In this document: positions 18,702 to 28,583 of the stretch, one piece after another
How the letters are laid out: each line of letters begins with the position of its first letter
Numbering within the stretch: the first letter of the stretch is position 1
Source: Planctomycetota bacterium
Lineage (GTDB): Bacteria > Planctomycetota > Planctomycetia > Planctomycetales > Planctomycetaceae
Assembly (NCBI GenBank): GCA_022600195.1
Contig: JAHZKX010000061.1
Location: 1 to 64,000 of the forward strand
DNA: 64,000 nucleotides
Direction: 5' to 3'
Program-made: the position numbers and the translations under genes
Notes under the pieces: model-generated
What the model saw: only the letters and a program-made list of their open reading frames with translations
What the model was told of the DNA's origin: nothing
Database searches by the model: none

Positions 18702-21602
18702 TCAATCAAGATAAATCAGTTCATTTGAATTAATCATTGCCCGGCAAAACGCATTCAGGCCATTCTCAGAAATCAACTGTCGGGCCGCCTGTTGTTCTCG
18801 CACTTCAGGAGCGCGGGCAAAGAACAGACGAAACGCACGGTCAATTTGCCGTTCCACATTTTCCGCACCTGCATCACGCTGTAAACGTTCTGCCAGGAAT
18901 TGGGAAAGATCCAGAGTAAATCGATGATTCATTAAGGTCAGTGCCTGTAACGGTGTTGTCGTTGTATTGCGTCTGGAAGCAGCAAATGCGTTATCAGGGC
19001 AGTCGAAATCGGTTAATAGATCGATGCTGGCTGCCCGCGCGTTTTGATGATAGACAGCGCGACGGTATGTTTCCGGTCCAAACTCTTCACGAGGCACATA
19101 TGTGGCGACATTATCCTGTAGATAATGGTACAGGCGAAATCCGGGTCCACCCATTTTGAGATTCAGTTTGCCTGAGATCGACAACAGTGTATCCCGAATT
19201 TCTTCCCCCGCCAGTCTACGCGGTGGAAAGCGCCAGAGATAACGCGAATCTGAATCCGCTCGCGATGCATCCTTGCGGAAGGTACTGGCTTGCTGATAGG
19301 TTTCCGACAGCATGATCTGTTTCTGAATGTCTTTCAGCTTCCAGCCATTCTTTTGAATCTGAATCGCCAGCCAGTCCAGTAATTCGGGATGTGTTGGCCG
19401 CGTTCCCATGTAGCCAAAGTCGCTGGGAGTCGAAACGATTCCGGTTCCGAAATGATAATGCCAGAGTCGATTGGCCAGCACACGCGGCGTCAATGGATTC
19501 TCTTTGGCGACCAGCCAGCGCGCCAGAGCAAGTCGCCGTTCTCCCTGTGGTGCCTTGGCATCCAGCTGATATCCAGTGGTCACTTGACTGAGTGTGGACA
19601 TACTCGCGGGGACAACTGGTTCTCCTTTGCGTTGCGGATTTCCGCCGACAAACGTATGGAAGGGTCCATTCACCTGTTTGTGATTACCAACCCACCAGGC
19701 AGGTAAACCGGGAATGGCAGCCAGCTTTTGATCTCGTTTTTTGATCTCTGTGTTCAGTTTTCCAATCTGCCGGAGTTCATCGGCTGTTCCTTCAGAAACA
19801 AAGAGGCGTCTGCGACGATGACCGGCGTTGACCGGTTTTCGATTTTTGGAAGAAGCGACCTCCTGCCATGATTTGGCATCCGTGGAAACTTCGATTTTAT
19901 AATCGGCCAGGAACGTTGCTTTGTAATTACTCATCGCGGCACCTGATCGATCACTGGAGAAAACCACGCGATCGATGGTTTCAGGCTTTTGGAATTCGAT
20001 CGTCAGCTCGGGGCTACCGGCAATCCAGCAGGCTCCAATTTTGCCATCAATGGTTAAACTCACGTCATAAGCACCGGCAAAATCGCCTGCAACACGACTG
20101 TTGGCGCCTTTCGCTGTGCCTCCGTTTTGGGCGAGCGCTACATTCCGTGGATTTTTGCCAGCAGTCCAGACTTCGAATTCATCAACGCGATATCCGGTTT
20201 TCGCCGAGGGATTGGTATCCAGCCCCTGGGCAGTCAGCCTGACGAATTTTGCGGAGATCGGCGGGAACGTATCTTTGACTCCCGTCCGTTTCACAGGTTC
20301 TCGGACCCACGCTTTTTCATACTCGGCAGCTTTCTTTTCAGCCCGTGCCTGGATTGCCTTTTCGATTTTGGATTTCTCTTTTAGTAATTTTGCTTTCTCA
20401 GCATTCAGCGGATTGATTTGTGCGGCCCGTTTTTGAATTGCTGCGGGTGTCGCCAGCACACGGCTCCCATGAAAGACACCCGAAAACGTAGCATACAGGC
20501 TGTAATAATCCTGTTGTTTCACCGGATCGAATTTATGATTGTGACAACGACTGCAGCCCACCGTCAGTCCCAGAAAGGCTTCGCCTGTCGTGCGAATCAT
20601 ATCGTCAATCGTATTCGCGCGAATTTGTGCCGCCTGAACCGGGTCCTGATTACCTACGTTATCGTAAGGGCCACAAACGAGAAACGCTGTTCCCACTTCG
20701 ACATTCGCATCTCCTTTACCGATAACATCGCCGGCGAGATGCTCGATTACCATCTGATCAAAGGGCTTGTCAGAATTGAACGACTGAATAATATAATCGC
20801 GAAACGGCCAGAGATTATCGATGATCACATTGCGCTCGAAACCATTACTTTCACCAAACCGAACAATATCCAGCCAATGTCGGCCCCAGTGCTCTCCATA
20901 TCGGGGTGAAGCTAACAGGCGATCTATTAATTTTTCATAAGCATCCGGTGAAGGATCACTTTCAAAGGCTGTCACTTCTTCTGGAGTAGGAGGCAGGCCT
21001 GTCAGGTTATAAGTTGCTCGCCGGATTAACTCTCGTTTCGTCGCGGGGGGAGCAGGCGTTAATTTTTTTTCCTGAAGCTTCGCATAAATGAATCGATCTA
21101 TGGGATTTTTCAGCCACGTTTTCGGCACACCATTACTTTCAGGTGGTCCCTTGCGGTCCAGCGGTTGGAGCGACCACCAGCTCAGATCGGCTTTGGATTT
21201 TTCCTGCAGCTTCAATTTTGCAGGCCAGGATGCCCCCTGTTCAATCCAGCGGGTGAATAGTGAAAACTCTTCTTTGGAAAGTGGCTTACCATCTTTGGGC
21301 ATTTCGGCTTTGCCGGATTTCGAGTCTACGCGAATCACATCCAGCAGATAACTCTCACTCGGTTTGCCCGGTGTGAGGAAACTTTTCTCTGTCAATTCCT
21401 CAATCGAAGCGAGAGAAAGTTCCCCTTTTTCATTGCCGGGATTATGACAACGAATACAGTGTTCCACGATTAAAGGAGCAATCTCTTTTTCGAAATCCAC
21501 TTTAGACTTTGATTCCGCAGTTTTCCCTGCAGACGATAACAGTACGCTCAGAGCGACCAATAACAGACAGACTGAACTCACTCTCGTAATAAAAAATCGC
21601 AT
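18702..21602 (-). CDS. PSCyt1-DUF1549-DUF1553 secreted protein with an F5/8C-like insert
   Basis: A large exported protein (966 aa) with planctomycete cytochrome-type domains. A signal peptide is followed by the PSCyt1 haem motif CIRCH near residue 49-53. Next come DUF1549 (RFIYAKLQEKKLTPAPPA onward), a second CSRCH motif (VGCSRCHNHKFDPVK), and a middle beta-rich segment resembling an F5/8-type carbohydrate-binding domain (FPPISAKFVRLTAQGL, WIAGSPELTIEFQKPETI). The C-terminal DUF1553 contains ANRLWHYHFGTGIV. A redox role coupled to polymer breakdown is only inferred. I prefer the ATG at 21602 (GAGGAC ten bases upstream, ideal signal peptide) over 21656. It is the middle gene of the GntR operon. 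Confidence 0.88.
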   Translation of the reverse strand: MRFFITRVSSVCLLLVALSVLLSSAGKTAESKSKVDFEKEIAPLIVEHCIRCHNPGNEKGELSLASIEELTEKSFLTPGKPSESYLLDVIRVDSKSGKAEMPKDGKPLSKEEFSLFTRWIEQGASWPAKLKLQEKSKADLSWWSLQPLDRKGPPESNGVPKTWLKNPIDRFIYAKLQEKKLTPAPPATKRELIRRATYNLTGLPPTPEEVTAFESDPSPDAYEKLIDRLLASPRYGEHWGRHWLDIVRFGESNGFERNVIIDNLWPFRDYIIQSFNSDKPFDQMVIEHLAGDVIGKGDANVEVGTAFLVCGPYDNVGNQDPVQAAQIRANTIDDMIRTTGEAFLGLTVGCSRCHNHKFDPVKQQDYYSLYATFSGVFHGSRVLATPAAIQKRAAQINPLNAEKAKLLKEKSKIEKAIQARAEKKAAEYEKAWVREPVKRTGVKDTFPPISAKFVRLTAQGLDTNPSAKTGYRVDEFEVWTAGKNPRNVALAQNGGTAKGANSRVAGDFAGAYDVSLTIDGKIGACWIAGSPELTIEFQKPETIDRVVFSSDRSGAAMSNYKATFLADYKIEVSTDAKSWQEVASSKNRKPVNAGHRRRRLFVSEGTADELRQIGKLNTEIKKRDQKLAAIPGLPAWWVGNHKQVNGPFHTFVGGNPQRKGEPVVPASMSTLSQVTTGYQLDAKAPQGERRLALARWLVAKENPLTPRVLANRLWHYHFGTGIVSTPSDFGYMGTRPTHPELLDWLAIQIQKNGWKLKDIQKQIMLSETYQQASTFRKDASRADSDSRYLWRFPPRRLAGEEIRDTLLSISGKLNLKMGGPGFRLYHYLQDNVATYVPREEFGPETYRRAVYHQNARAASIDLLTDFDCPDNAFAASRRNTTTTPLQALTLMNHRFTLDLSQFLAERLQRDAGAENVERQIDRAFRLFFARAPEVREQQAARQLISENGLNAFCRAMINSNELIYLD

Positions 21603-21672
21603 CAGAATATTAGTCCTCGATTTTCCAGCTGCTTTCCTGTCGTTATAGTAATTCATATCTCTGACCTGTCGT

Positions 21673-22368
21673 TTACGAATTCTGGTTCTGAAACAGATCG
21701 CGTTCCAGTCCGATCGAAGCTTGTTGCAGATGATCGTTCATCGCTTTTGCCGCGGCTTCCGGATCGCCGGTTGACAGTGCCTGGACAATCCTCAGATGTT
21801 CTGCGTTTTCTTCCATCTGTTCATAGTCCTTGACATTCTGGCGTTTACTGTGCCGAATTTGTCGCAAGGTCCGATATAAAACCCGATACCGATTAATTTC
21901 ATGAGCAAGACGTTCGCTGCCACACGTCTGATAAATTAGTGCGTGCAGGTAGTCATCCCATTCCTGCGTCGATTCCGACCACTCAACAGTTCGTTTCGCT
22001 GTGGCCAATTCATTGAAAATCTGTTTTAGTTTATCTAACTCGTGCGGCGTGATATGACCACAGGCACAACGCGTCGCCTCGCTTTCCAGAATCCGTCTGA
22101 CCTGACAGATTTCCCGTAATTCTTTGGCGCCAAAATTTCGAAGCACCGCCCCCCGATTCGGAAAGATTTCAACAATGCCAATCCCTTCCAGTTCGACCAA
22201 CGCTTCCCTTACGGGAGTCGCACTGACGTTCCATTCTTTGGCTAACGCCTGGACTGTCATTCGTTGATTTGCCTGGAATTCGCCCTGAAAGAACCTGACC
22301 AGCACCTGCTGTACCAGGGTCTGCCTGCGAGAACCATGCATTAATTCTTTTGAAACGACTGCCGCCAT
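21673..22368 (-). CDS. GntR-family transcriptional regulator (FadR/FCD subfamily)
   Basis: A 231-residue regulator. The N-terminal winged-helix DNA-binding domain covers residues about 15-80 (MTVQALAKEWNVSATPVREALVELEGIG). The C-terminal FCD helical ligand domain (from ELREICQVRRILESEATR) contains metal-site-type His residues, including DDYLHALIYQTCGS. FCD regulators usually sense organic acids or sugar acids and repress their own operon. The gene is first in the operon with the cytochrome/DUF1549/DUF1553 and DUF1501 genes, 17 bases upstream of the longest possible start of the next gene. A GAAGAG ribosome site precedes its ATG. The inducer is unknown. Confidence 0.92.
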   Translation of the reverse strand: MAAVVSKELMHGSRRQTLVQQVLVRFFQGEFQANQRMTVQALAKEWNVSATPVREALVELEGIGIVEIFPNRGAVLRNFGAKELREICQVRRILESEATRCACGHITPHELDKLKQIFNELATAKRTVEWSESTQEWDDYLHALIYQTCGSERLAHEINRYRVLYRTLRQIRHSKRQNVKDYEQMEENAEHLRIVQALSTGDPEAAAKAMNDHLQQASIGLERDLFQNQNS

Positions 22369-22409
22369 TGATCATTTCTCTTCAAGACATAAAGTTAAGC
22401 CACGAGCAC

Positions 22410-22443
22410 ATATTATATACAATCTATCCATATTAAATACAAT
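22410..22443 (-). promoter_or_regulatory. Promoter with two tandem 14-bp operator-like boxes ahead of the GntR operon
   Basis: Two copies of ATATTAWATACAAT (plus-strand reading) lie at 22410-22423 and 22430-22443. They match at 13 of 14 bases and repeat with a 20-base period, about two helical turns. On the minus strand the outer box supplies TTGTAT (22437-22442) as a -35-like element and the inner box supplies TATATA/TATAAT (22412-22419) at 17-19 base spacing, about 45 bases before the gntR ATG. TTGTATAYAA-like sequences are known half-palindromic targets of FCD regulators, so autoregulation is inferred. Confidence 0.6.
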
Positions 22444-23338
22444 ACCGTGCTAAGAAAAGTCTTACTTCTCGCAATTTTGATGCATCGACGTAAATTGTTT
22501 TAGTTAGATCTCCTGTTACGTCTTTCAAACAGTCACCCTCCGTGGGATTCGCGAACCTGGTTGAGTTTCGTTGGGAGCTGATGGTGAATTTTCACCTGTA
22601 GGTAGTTCGTTTCGATCTGGTAGAATTTCTTTTGCGGGTGACTGCTGCGTGGGTCATGGCAGGTCGTTACTTTTTCCGCCTCTTTGATACAACTTGCATT
22701 TTAATCCTTCCATGGTTCTATCAGTTTCCTGCTCGCTGCACCTGGCCTGCATTACATTCGGGCTCACTCACCGTGTTATTGATTGATGAAGTAAGGGATA
22801 TGCTGGTGCTCATGATTTCCATTCTCACAATTCACTTTTTGAATTCGGGCTGTATGCACAAATGGGCTGTTGTGTTTGTTGGAATTCTGCTTGATTTGAC
22901 TGTGAATGATTTTGTTGAAAGGCGCGGGGGTGTCAAGTTATTTTTATGGCGCGATGAGTGGTTGAAAGCTGGCGAACGAGGGTTGAACAGTGATTCAAAC
23001 GCTTCGAAGCGTGACCGAAGCGTGTCGATAAGTTACGAGACATTGAGTACTACTGATGCTTTATCAGGTGAAGATTTTCAAAACACAGGGACTTTTATAG
23101 TGCTGAGATCTTCAGTGTTCTCAACAAGCAGTGCACAAAAAACGCATCTCGCGCGCGACGCTTATAACGCATATTCGCGAAGGGAGGGACGTTGTCAAGT
23201 TCATTTTATTCACTGGTATATCGGAGACCAAAGGGGTCGAGAGAGAGCCACTTCTGCGGAAATTAAGACTGCAGAAAAGGGTCACATTGGCAGAGAAAAA
23301 CCTGTTGAGTTCAGCCTGCAAACATTCCATCATCGGTG
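22444..23338. other. Gene-poor region, apparently non-coding
   Basis: About 900 bases without a supported gene. A long plus-strand frame (22632-23633) crosses it but overlaps the real minus-strand gene at 23339-23878 for 300 bases, has no ribosome site and has low-quality composition. A short shared string, TGTCAAGTT followed by a T-rich stretch, occurs at about 22931 and again at about 23193, each preceded by a G-rich run. On the minus strand both give AACTTGACA, a -35-like string. The region may be decayed sequence or an array of weak promoter-like repeats. Confidence 0.35.
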
Positions 23339-23878
23339 TCATCTTGACATCACATGCAGCGTTTCACCGGTAATCGGGTTCAGGCGGCTGGCTTTGGTCA
23401 CTTTCCATTCGCCTCCCATTTTTTGCCAGGTCAACTCCCAGCGCGTCGGCGAACTACCAGATATTCCACCAAAGGTTGCAGCGCCATTCGCTCTAAAATG
23501 GGTGGTGGCAATCGAATTTTCTGATTTCAACTCGGTCATTACATCAGTAATTCTGAGTTGTCCATTAATGGTCACCAGGTTTAATGCCGTCCGCACTAAA
23601 CGCCGCAACCCCTCTGCCCGAGGGCTGAAGTAACTCAGTGTGGGTTCGACTTCCTTATTTTCAAACGCGCTGATCAACCCGTAAAGATCGGCTTCGACGC
23701 GTTCCCTCTCTGTAATAATACTCTGTTCCAGAAAATAAAATCCTACGATTGCCCCGGTCATCACCAGACAACCAACGATGTATTTTATCTGGTGCCTTAA
23801 ATAAAATTGCACAAATAAAACGACGGCGACAATACTGCAAATGATCATCGGCGGAATGGCTGTTTCAGTTACCCACAT
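23339..23878 (-). CDS. Membrane-anchored protein of unknown function with an NTF2-like domain
   Basis: A 179-residue protein with two N-terminal membrane segments (about residues 8-26 and 33-51). An extracytoplasmic domain of about 120 residues follows, whose order (helix with ERVEADLYGLISAFEN, then strands, ending in TWQKMGGEWKVTKASRL) fits an NTF2-like cone fold. No catalytic residues can be assigned. It lies 10 bases downstream of proB and is probably in the same transcript, though a link with proline synthesis is not expected. Confidence 0.65.
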   Translation of the reverse strand: MWVTETAIPPMIICSIVAVVLFVQFYLRHQIKYIVGCLVMTGAIVGFYFLEQSIITERERVEADLYGLISAFENKEVEPTLSYFSPRAEGLRRLVRTALNLVTINGQLRITDVMTELKSENSIATTHFRANGAATFGGISGSSPTRWELTWQKMGGEWKVTKASRLNPITGETLHVMSR

Positions 23879-23888
23879 AGCGCGCTCC

Positions 23889-25034
23889 CTACAAAGCAGG
23901 ATGATTTTCGAGTACTGCCAGATTATCCCGATGAATCACTTCGGAATAAGGCACTGTCCCCAAAATGGTCGCAATTTGATCTGAACGATGTGTGAGAATT
24001 TTTGCCAGATCGGAGGAATTGTAATTACTGAGTCCACGTGCAAATTCTTCGCCAGTGGGGCTGACCAGAATGACGGCTTCACCACTTTCAAATGTTCCTT
24101 CAATCGATTTAATACCAATCGCCAATAATGATTTTCCACCTACTCGAATGGCTTTGGTTGCCCCTTCGTCCAGATGAAATTTTCCCTTTGGCCGAATCGT
24201 ATAACCAATCCAGCGCTTCCAGGCTGAAACCAAAGCCCCCTGTGCCAGAAACAGGGTGCCCACATCTTCCGCTTTCAGAATTCGGTCGAGGACCCCTTCT
24301 TCCTTGCCATTCGCAATGATCACATTTTCTCCAACGGCGGTCGCAGAATGTACGGCGTGTAATTTGGACTTCATGCCTCCCGTTCCCAGGGAACTGCTTT
24401 CATCCGTCGCCATCTCCAGTAATTCAGGTTTCCAATCCTGTACCAGCGAAATGCGGGAACTGTCGGGTATGTGGGGATCCGCGTTATATAACCCATCGAC
24501 GACAGACAGAATCACCAGCAGAGGTTTCTTTACCAGACTGGTCACCATAGCCGCCAGATGATCATTATCGCCGAATTTAATTTCCTGAATGCTGACCGTA
24601 TCATTTTCGTTCACAATGGGTACCGCCCCATACTCGAAGAGTGTATGGATGGTATTTCGTACATTGAGATAGCGGGTCCGATTTTTAAAATCGTTCGCCG
24701 TCACAAGCAGTTGAGCCGCATGATAACCATGTTTTTGCAGACAGAGATCATAGCGTCGGATTAAATGTGCCTGGCCGACTGCTGCGGAAGCCTGCAGGTG
24801 ACCGAGATCGCGGGGGCGTTCTTTCAATCCTAACAGGCTCATGCCCGCACCGACGGCCCCACTGGAAACGACGACCACCTTGCGACCTGTCTCTTTGATA
24901 CGGTGAATCTGCTCCGCCAGCGATTCAATCCGCTGCAGATTGAGTGTACCATCCTCGCAAGAGAGAACGTTTGTTCCAATTTTAATGACCAGCGTTTCCG
25001 CGGTTTCGATCACTTCACGTCTTGTAAGGCTCAC
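23889..25034 (-). CDS. proB: Glutamate 5-kinase with a C-terminal PUA domain
   Basis: Phosphorylates glutamate to glutamyl-5-phosphate, the first step of proline synthesis. The amino-acid-kinase domain begins at [17 protein letters not shown] and contains [16 protein letters not shown], the substrate segment [20 protein letters not shown], and the [12 protein letters not shown] loop. A PUA domain of about 80 residues follows ([20 protein letters not shown]). The frame opens at a TTG (25073); GTG codons at 25043 and 25034 are more likely starts, and I use 25034 (381 aa), which gives a leader of normal length. No clear ribosome site decides it. It diverges from purF across about 290 bases. proA is not in the window. 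Confidence 0.92.
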   Translation of the reverse strand: MSLTRREVIETAETLVIKIGTNVLSCEDGTLNLQRIESLAEQIHRIKETGRKVVVVSSGAVGAGMSLLGLKERPRDLGHLQASAAVGQAHLIRRYDLCLQKHGYHAAQLLVTANDFKNRTRYLNVRNTIHTLFEYGAVPIVNENDTVSIQEIKFGDNDHLAAMVTSLVKKPLLVILSVVDGLYNADPHIPDSSRISLVQDWKPELLEMATDESSSLGTGGMKSKLHAVHSATAVGENVIIANGKEEGVLDRILKAEDVGTLFLAQGALVSAWKRWIGYTIRPKGKFHLDEGATKAIRVGGKSLLAIGIKSIEGTFESGEAVILVSPTGEEFARGLSNYNSSDLAKILTHRSDQIATILGTVPYSEVIHRDNLAVLENHPAL

Positions 25035-25321
25035 TGTTAGCACTTTTATTGAACGAATCACAAAAAAAATCAAACAGGCACTCCCCGCCGGGTCCCTATT
25101 TCTTATTATTTATATACTATAGTAGCCTGTGGCTGGCGCATCGACATTCATTCGCGAGAGTTTGGCAGGAAATCGGGGTAATTTGTCATAAAAATCACCA
25201 TTTTTTCATTACAATTTCTCAGATTCTGTTTGTCTCTTACCAACAGCCATGAAACAATTTATCGCATAGTTCACCCGGTTCACACTGATTTTAAACCCTT
25301 ATCCACGAACTAAGGCATTTT

Positions 25322-26914
25322 ATGTCGGAACTATTCCACGAATGCGGCGTCGCTGCCGTCTATCACCTTCCCAACAAAGCCCCCAGCCCACTGACCCCGC
25401 TGGGAGCCCCTGATAAGACATCACAACTTATCTCCCGGTTACTGCTGGATATTCAGAATCGTGGCCAGTTAGCAGCTGGCATGACGACGTTTAACCCGTC
25501 ACGCAACCAGTTAATCGATACCCATAAAGACGTTGGTACGGTCACCGAAGTGTTTCAGCTCAATCATCAGCAGACATTCAATGACCTGATGGAAAAGTAC
25601 GAAGGCCCTGCAGCCATCGGGCATGTGCGTTATGCCACCTGTGGAAAAGATGAACGGAGCTATGCACAACCCTTTGAACGACACCATATTCAGAAGTCCA
25701 AATGGTTCAGTTTCGGCTTTAACGGTCAGTTAGCCAACTATCAGGAGCTCTGCCAGGAAGTTCTGGCCGAATCTGACTTTCATCTTGCGCGGGAAACCGA
25801 CACCGAAATTCTGATGCATCTGATTTCGCAGGAACTGTCCAAAGAGAATCCCGGCCAACTGATTGACATTCTGGCAAACCTCAGCAAACGACTGGATGGT
25901 GCCTACAATATCGTTTTTCTGGATGCGTTGGGGAACATGTTTGTCTCGCGCGACCCGGTCGGCATTCGTCCTTTGTGTTACGCCTTTGATGGTTCGCTGT
26001 TTGCTGCGGCCAGCGAAAGTGTGGCTCTGGCGAACATGGGTTTTGAAGCAGACAAGATTTACAGTCTTCCCCCCGGTTCCGCAGTCATCATTCAAGATGG
26101 AGAGCTCTCCATTCGGGAATATGCCAAGCCCAAACAGAAAGCGCACTGTTTCTTTGAGTGGATCTATTTCGCTAACGTCTGCAGTACACTGGATGACCAG
26201 AGCGTTTACATCACCCGCAAACGACTGGGAGAAGAACTAGCCAAGCAGGAAACAGTTCCGATTGACGAAGAAACGATCGTGGTTCCTGTACCCGATACCG
26301 CGAAGGCCGCAGCCGACAGCATGGCCTTTCATTTAAGTATTCCCAGTCTGGAAGGTTTAATTCGAAATCGCTATATCGGCCGTACCTTTATCGAAGGTGC
26401 CAACCGCAGTGACAAGGTGCGTGCCAAATATACGCCGCTACCTGAAGTGCTGGAAGGCAAGCGTGTGCTGCTGGTGGAAGACACGATCGTACGTTCGACC
26501 ACAATGAAAGCATTAATCAGCCAGTTAAAAGAGCGTGGCCGTGCCCGGGAAGTACATGTGCGTGTGGCTTGCCCGCCGATCATTGCCCCCTGTTTTTATG
26601 GCATTGATATGTCAACCATCAACGAGCTGTTCGCGCCTCGATTTCTGCATGGAGGCGAGATGACACCCGAAGTCGAAGAGGCCATGGCGAAGGCCATTGG
26701 CGCAGATAGTTTGAAATATCTGCCAAAGGAATCGATTGCCCGCGCGATTGATCTGCCCGGCTCTTCTCTGTGTCAGGCTTGTATCGATACGACGTATCCC
26801 ACTGAAGCGGGCCGCAAGCTATATCAGATCGCGGTCACGAATTCGCAAAACGAAAACGATGATGATCCTCATCGTACCTATGACGTTTCGCTTACTACTC
26901 CTGTCCGATCTTAA
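25322..26914 (+). CDS. purF: Amidophosphoribosyltransferase
   Basis: Catalyses the first step of purine synthesis, transferring ammonia from glutamine to PRPP. The class II glutaminase domain follows a short propeptide; the catalytic Cys is residue 8 (FHECGVAAV) and would be exposed by cleavage. [10 protein letters not shown] and [12 protein letters not shown] mark the glutamine site. The phosphoribosyltransferase domain has the PRPP loop [18 protein letters not shown] at about residue 382. At 530 aa it is slightly longer than E. coli PurF, with a short C-terminal tail. The thioesterase gene follows 12 bases downstream. Confidence 0.93.
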   Translation: MSELFHECGVAAVYHLPNKAPSPLTPLGAPDKTSQLISRLLLDIQNRGQLAAGMTTFNPSRNQLIDTHKDVGTVTEVFQLNHQQTFNDLMEKYEGPAAIGHVRYATCGKDERSYAQPFERHHIQKSKWFSFGFNGQLANYQELCQEVLAESDFHLARETDTEILMHLISQELSKENPGQLIDILANLSKRLDGAYNIVFLDALGNMFVSRDPVGIRPLCYAFDGSLFAAASESVALANMGFEADKIYSLPPGSAVIIQDGELSIREYAKPKQKAHCFFEWIYFANVCSTLDDQSVYITRKRLGEELAKQETVPIDEETIVVPVPDTAKAAADSMAFHLSIPSLEGLIRNRYIGRTFIEGANRSDKVRAKYTPLPEVLEGKRVLLVEDTIVRSTTMKALISQLKERGRAREVHVRVACPPIIAPCFYGIDMSTINELFAPRFLHGGEMTPEVEEAMAKAIGADSLKYLPKESIARAIDLPGSSLCQACIDTTYPTEAGRKLYQIAVTNSQNENDDDPHRTYDVSLTTPVRS

Positions 26915-26926
26915 TTCGATAAAGGA

Positions 26927-27340
26927 ATGCTCTGGATTATGTCTGCCACGCATGAGATGGAGATCCGTGTTCGCTACAGTGAAACGGACTCCATGGGTTT
27001 ACTGCATCATGGCAATTACTTCGACTATTTTGAAATGGGTCGTACCGAACTCTTTCGTGCTCAGGGTGGCAATTACCGTGAGATGGAAGAAAAAGGTTAT
27101 CTGCTTGTTGTTTCAAGAATCGAATGTCGCTACAGGCGGCCCGCCCGCTACGATGATGTGCTGACATTGCGAACCACGCTCTCGAAAGTCACCGGTGCCA
27201 AGCTGGAACACGACTACGAACTCTTTCTGGATGGCGTCTCCGTCGCCGCGGCCCACAGTGTGATTGCCTGTGTAGATCGTGAAGGAAATATCCAACGCAT
27301 GCCTGCCGCCCTGGAGCACCTGGGGACGGAAGCTGAATAG
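26927..27340 (+). CDS. Acyl-CoA thioesterase, hotdog fold (YbgC/4HBT family)
   Basis: A 137-residue hotdog thioesterase. The 4HBT signature is EIRVRYSETDSMGLLHHGNYFDYFEMGRTEL: the Asp in ETDSMG is the catalytic acid, followed by the His-rich HHGNY loop. Such enzymes hydrolyse short acyl-CoAs or acyl-ACPs. Two starts are possible, ATG 26927 and ATG 26939. The second has AAAGGA 12 bases upstream and gives MSATHEMEIRVRY. The gene follows purF closely and may share its transcript. A convergent desaturase gene ends 72 bases downstream. Confidence 0.87.
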   Translation: MLWIMSATHEMEIRVRYSETDSMGLLHHGNYFDYFEMGRTELFRAQGGNYREMEEKGYLLVVSRIECRYRRPARYDDVLTLRTTLSKVTGAKLEHDYELFLDGVSVAAAHSVIACVDREGNIQRMPAALEHLGTEAE

Positions 27341-27412
27341 TAGACTCTTCCTGACACGGCACTGCTGAAGCGTTACCAGTGACATCCGGTGTTCTTTAGA
27401 AATGTATGCGTG

Positions 27413-28387
27413 TTAGCGTTGAACGGTCTGTTGCGTCCTGGCGAAGTTGGGTGATTTGATAACGGAGTCTTTGTCATTCGGAGGTGGTGTCTTGACGACT
27501 TTCCAGGCCAGTCCCAGTTTTTCGAAGACGAGGATGACACCATAGGTCATGTCGAATTCCCACCATTTGTGGCCATTCTTTGCCATGCGTTGATATTTGT
27601 GGTGGTTATTGTGCCAGCCTTCACCATAGGTCAAAAGAGCGACCCACCACAGGTTGCGGCTATCGTCGGTCGTTTCGTAATTGCGATAGCCCCAGATGTG
27701 CGTCGCGGAGTTCACAAACCAGGTCGCATGTAATACATAAAAGAGTCGCACGAACATGCCCCACACGAGCATACTGATTGCCATGTTCGTTCCACCGATC
27801 GCGTAGCCGATACCATACAGAAGGGCTCCCATAGCGATATGCCATAGCAGAAACGTTTTCTGCAGCATCCGCATGAACGGATCTTTGAGTAAATCGGGGG
27901 CATAGCGTTCGTGTGTTGACTGGACTTCTTCTGCATTGTGATAAGGAACCAGCCAGAGGATGTGACTCCACCAGCGTCCGTCGCGAGGCGAATGCGGATC
28001 TTCTGGCTGATCGCTGTAAAGATGATGTTTACGATGATTGGCCACCCATTGAATCGGGGGTCCCTGCCCAGCCAATAATCCAATCAGACCAATCAGCCGA
28101 AACGTAAAACGATGCGTCTGAAAGCTGCCATGCGTCAACAGACGATGATAACCCATACAGATCCCAATGCAGCCAGTCAGCCAACCAAGAAAGATACAGG
28201 TCGCCAGTCCGGTCCAGGTAAAATAAAAGGGAGCCGCCAGCAATCCCAGATGAATGATGGCCACCCATCCCAGCGTGCCCCAATCCCACGAGGCATATTT
28301 ACCTGGCTCTGCCGCGTGCAAAGGTGCTTTTTCAGAGATGGGAATATCAGATTCCGAAAGGGGCGCGGCTGTCTGCTGAGAATTCAT
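27413..28387 (-). CDS. Acyl-CoA/acyl-lipid delta-9-type fatty acid desaturase
   Basis: A 324-residue integral-membrane di-iron desaturase that introduces a double bond into saturated acyl chains. All three His boxes are present: YHRLLTH (near residue 104), ANHRKHH (near 141) and GWHNNHH (near 275), for eight His ligands. Four membrane segments are visible, arranged in two pairs before and after the second box. It matches the stearoyl-CoA desaturase group. Electrons would come from a ferredoxin or cytochrome b5-type donor not found here. It stands alone between convergent and divergent neighbours. A role in membrane fluidity is inferred. Confidence 0.9.
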   Translation of the reverse strand: MNSQQTAAPLSESDIPISEKAPLHAAEPGKYASWDWGTLGWVAIIHLGLLAAPFYFTWTGLATCIFLGWLTGCIGICMGYHRLLTHGSFQTHRFTFRLIGLIGLLAGQGPPIQWVANHRKHHLYSDQPEDPHSPRDGRWWSHILWLVPYHNAEEVQSTHERYAPDLLKDPFMRMLQKTFLLWHIAMGALLYGIGYAIGGTNMAISMLVWGMFVRLFYVLHATWFVNSATHIWGYRNYETTDDSRNLWWVALLTYGEGWHNNHHKYQRMAKNGHKWWEFDMTYGVILVFEKLGLAWKVVKTPPPNDKDSVIKSPNFARTQQTVQR

Positions 28388-28583
28388 TAAGGAGGGCCGA
28401 TACTGTCAGTGGGGTGTGAACTTAAAAAACCGGCAGATTTTAGGGGGTTTGGTAATGTGTGTCTATAGTGATGGGTTTGGTTGAAGAATGAGCCAGTTTT
28501 TATTACGGGTGTACATCGTTTTGTGACATATCTCACTCAAAGCAAGACTCGTGGGTATCGTTGCCTGGGCTTTCACTTTCAGC

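Noticed and set aside
22632-23633. 333-codon plus-strand open frame
   Set aside because: It overlaps the minus-strand gene at 23339-23878, whose product has clear membrane segments and an NTF2-like ending. The frame has no ribosome site and its composition does not look like a protein.
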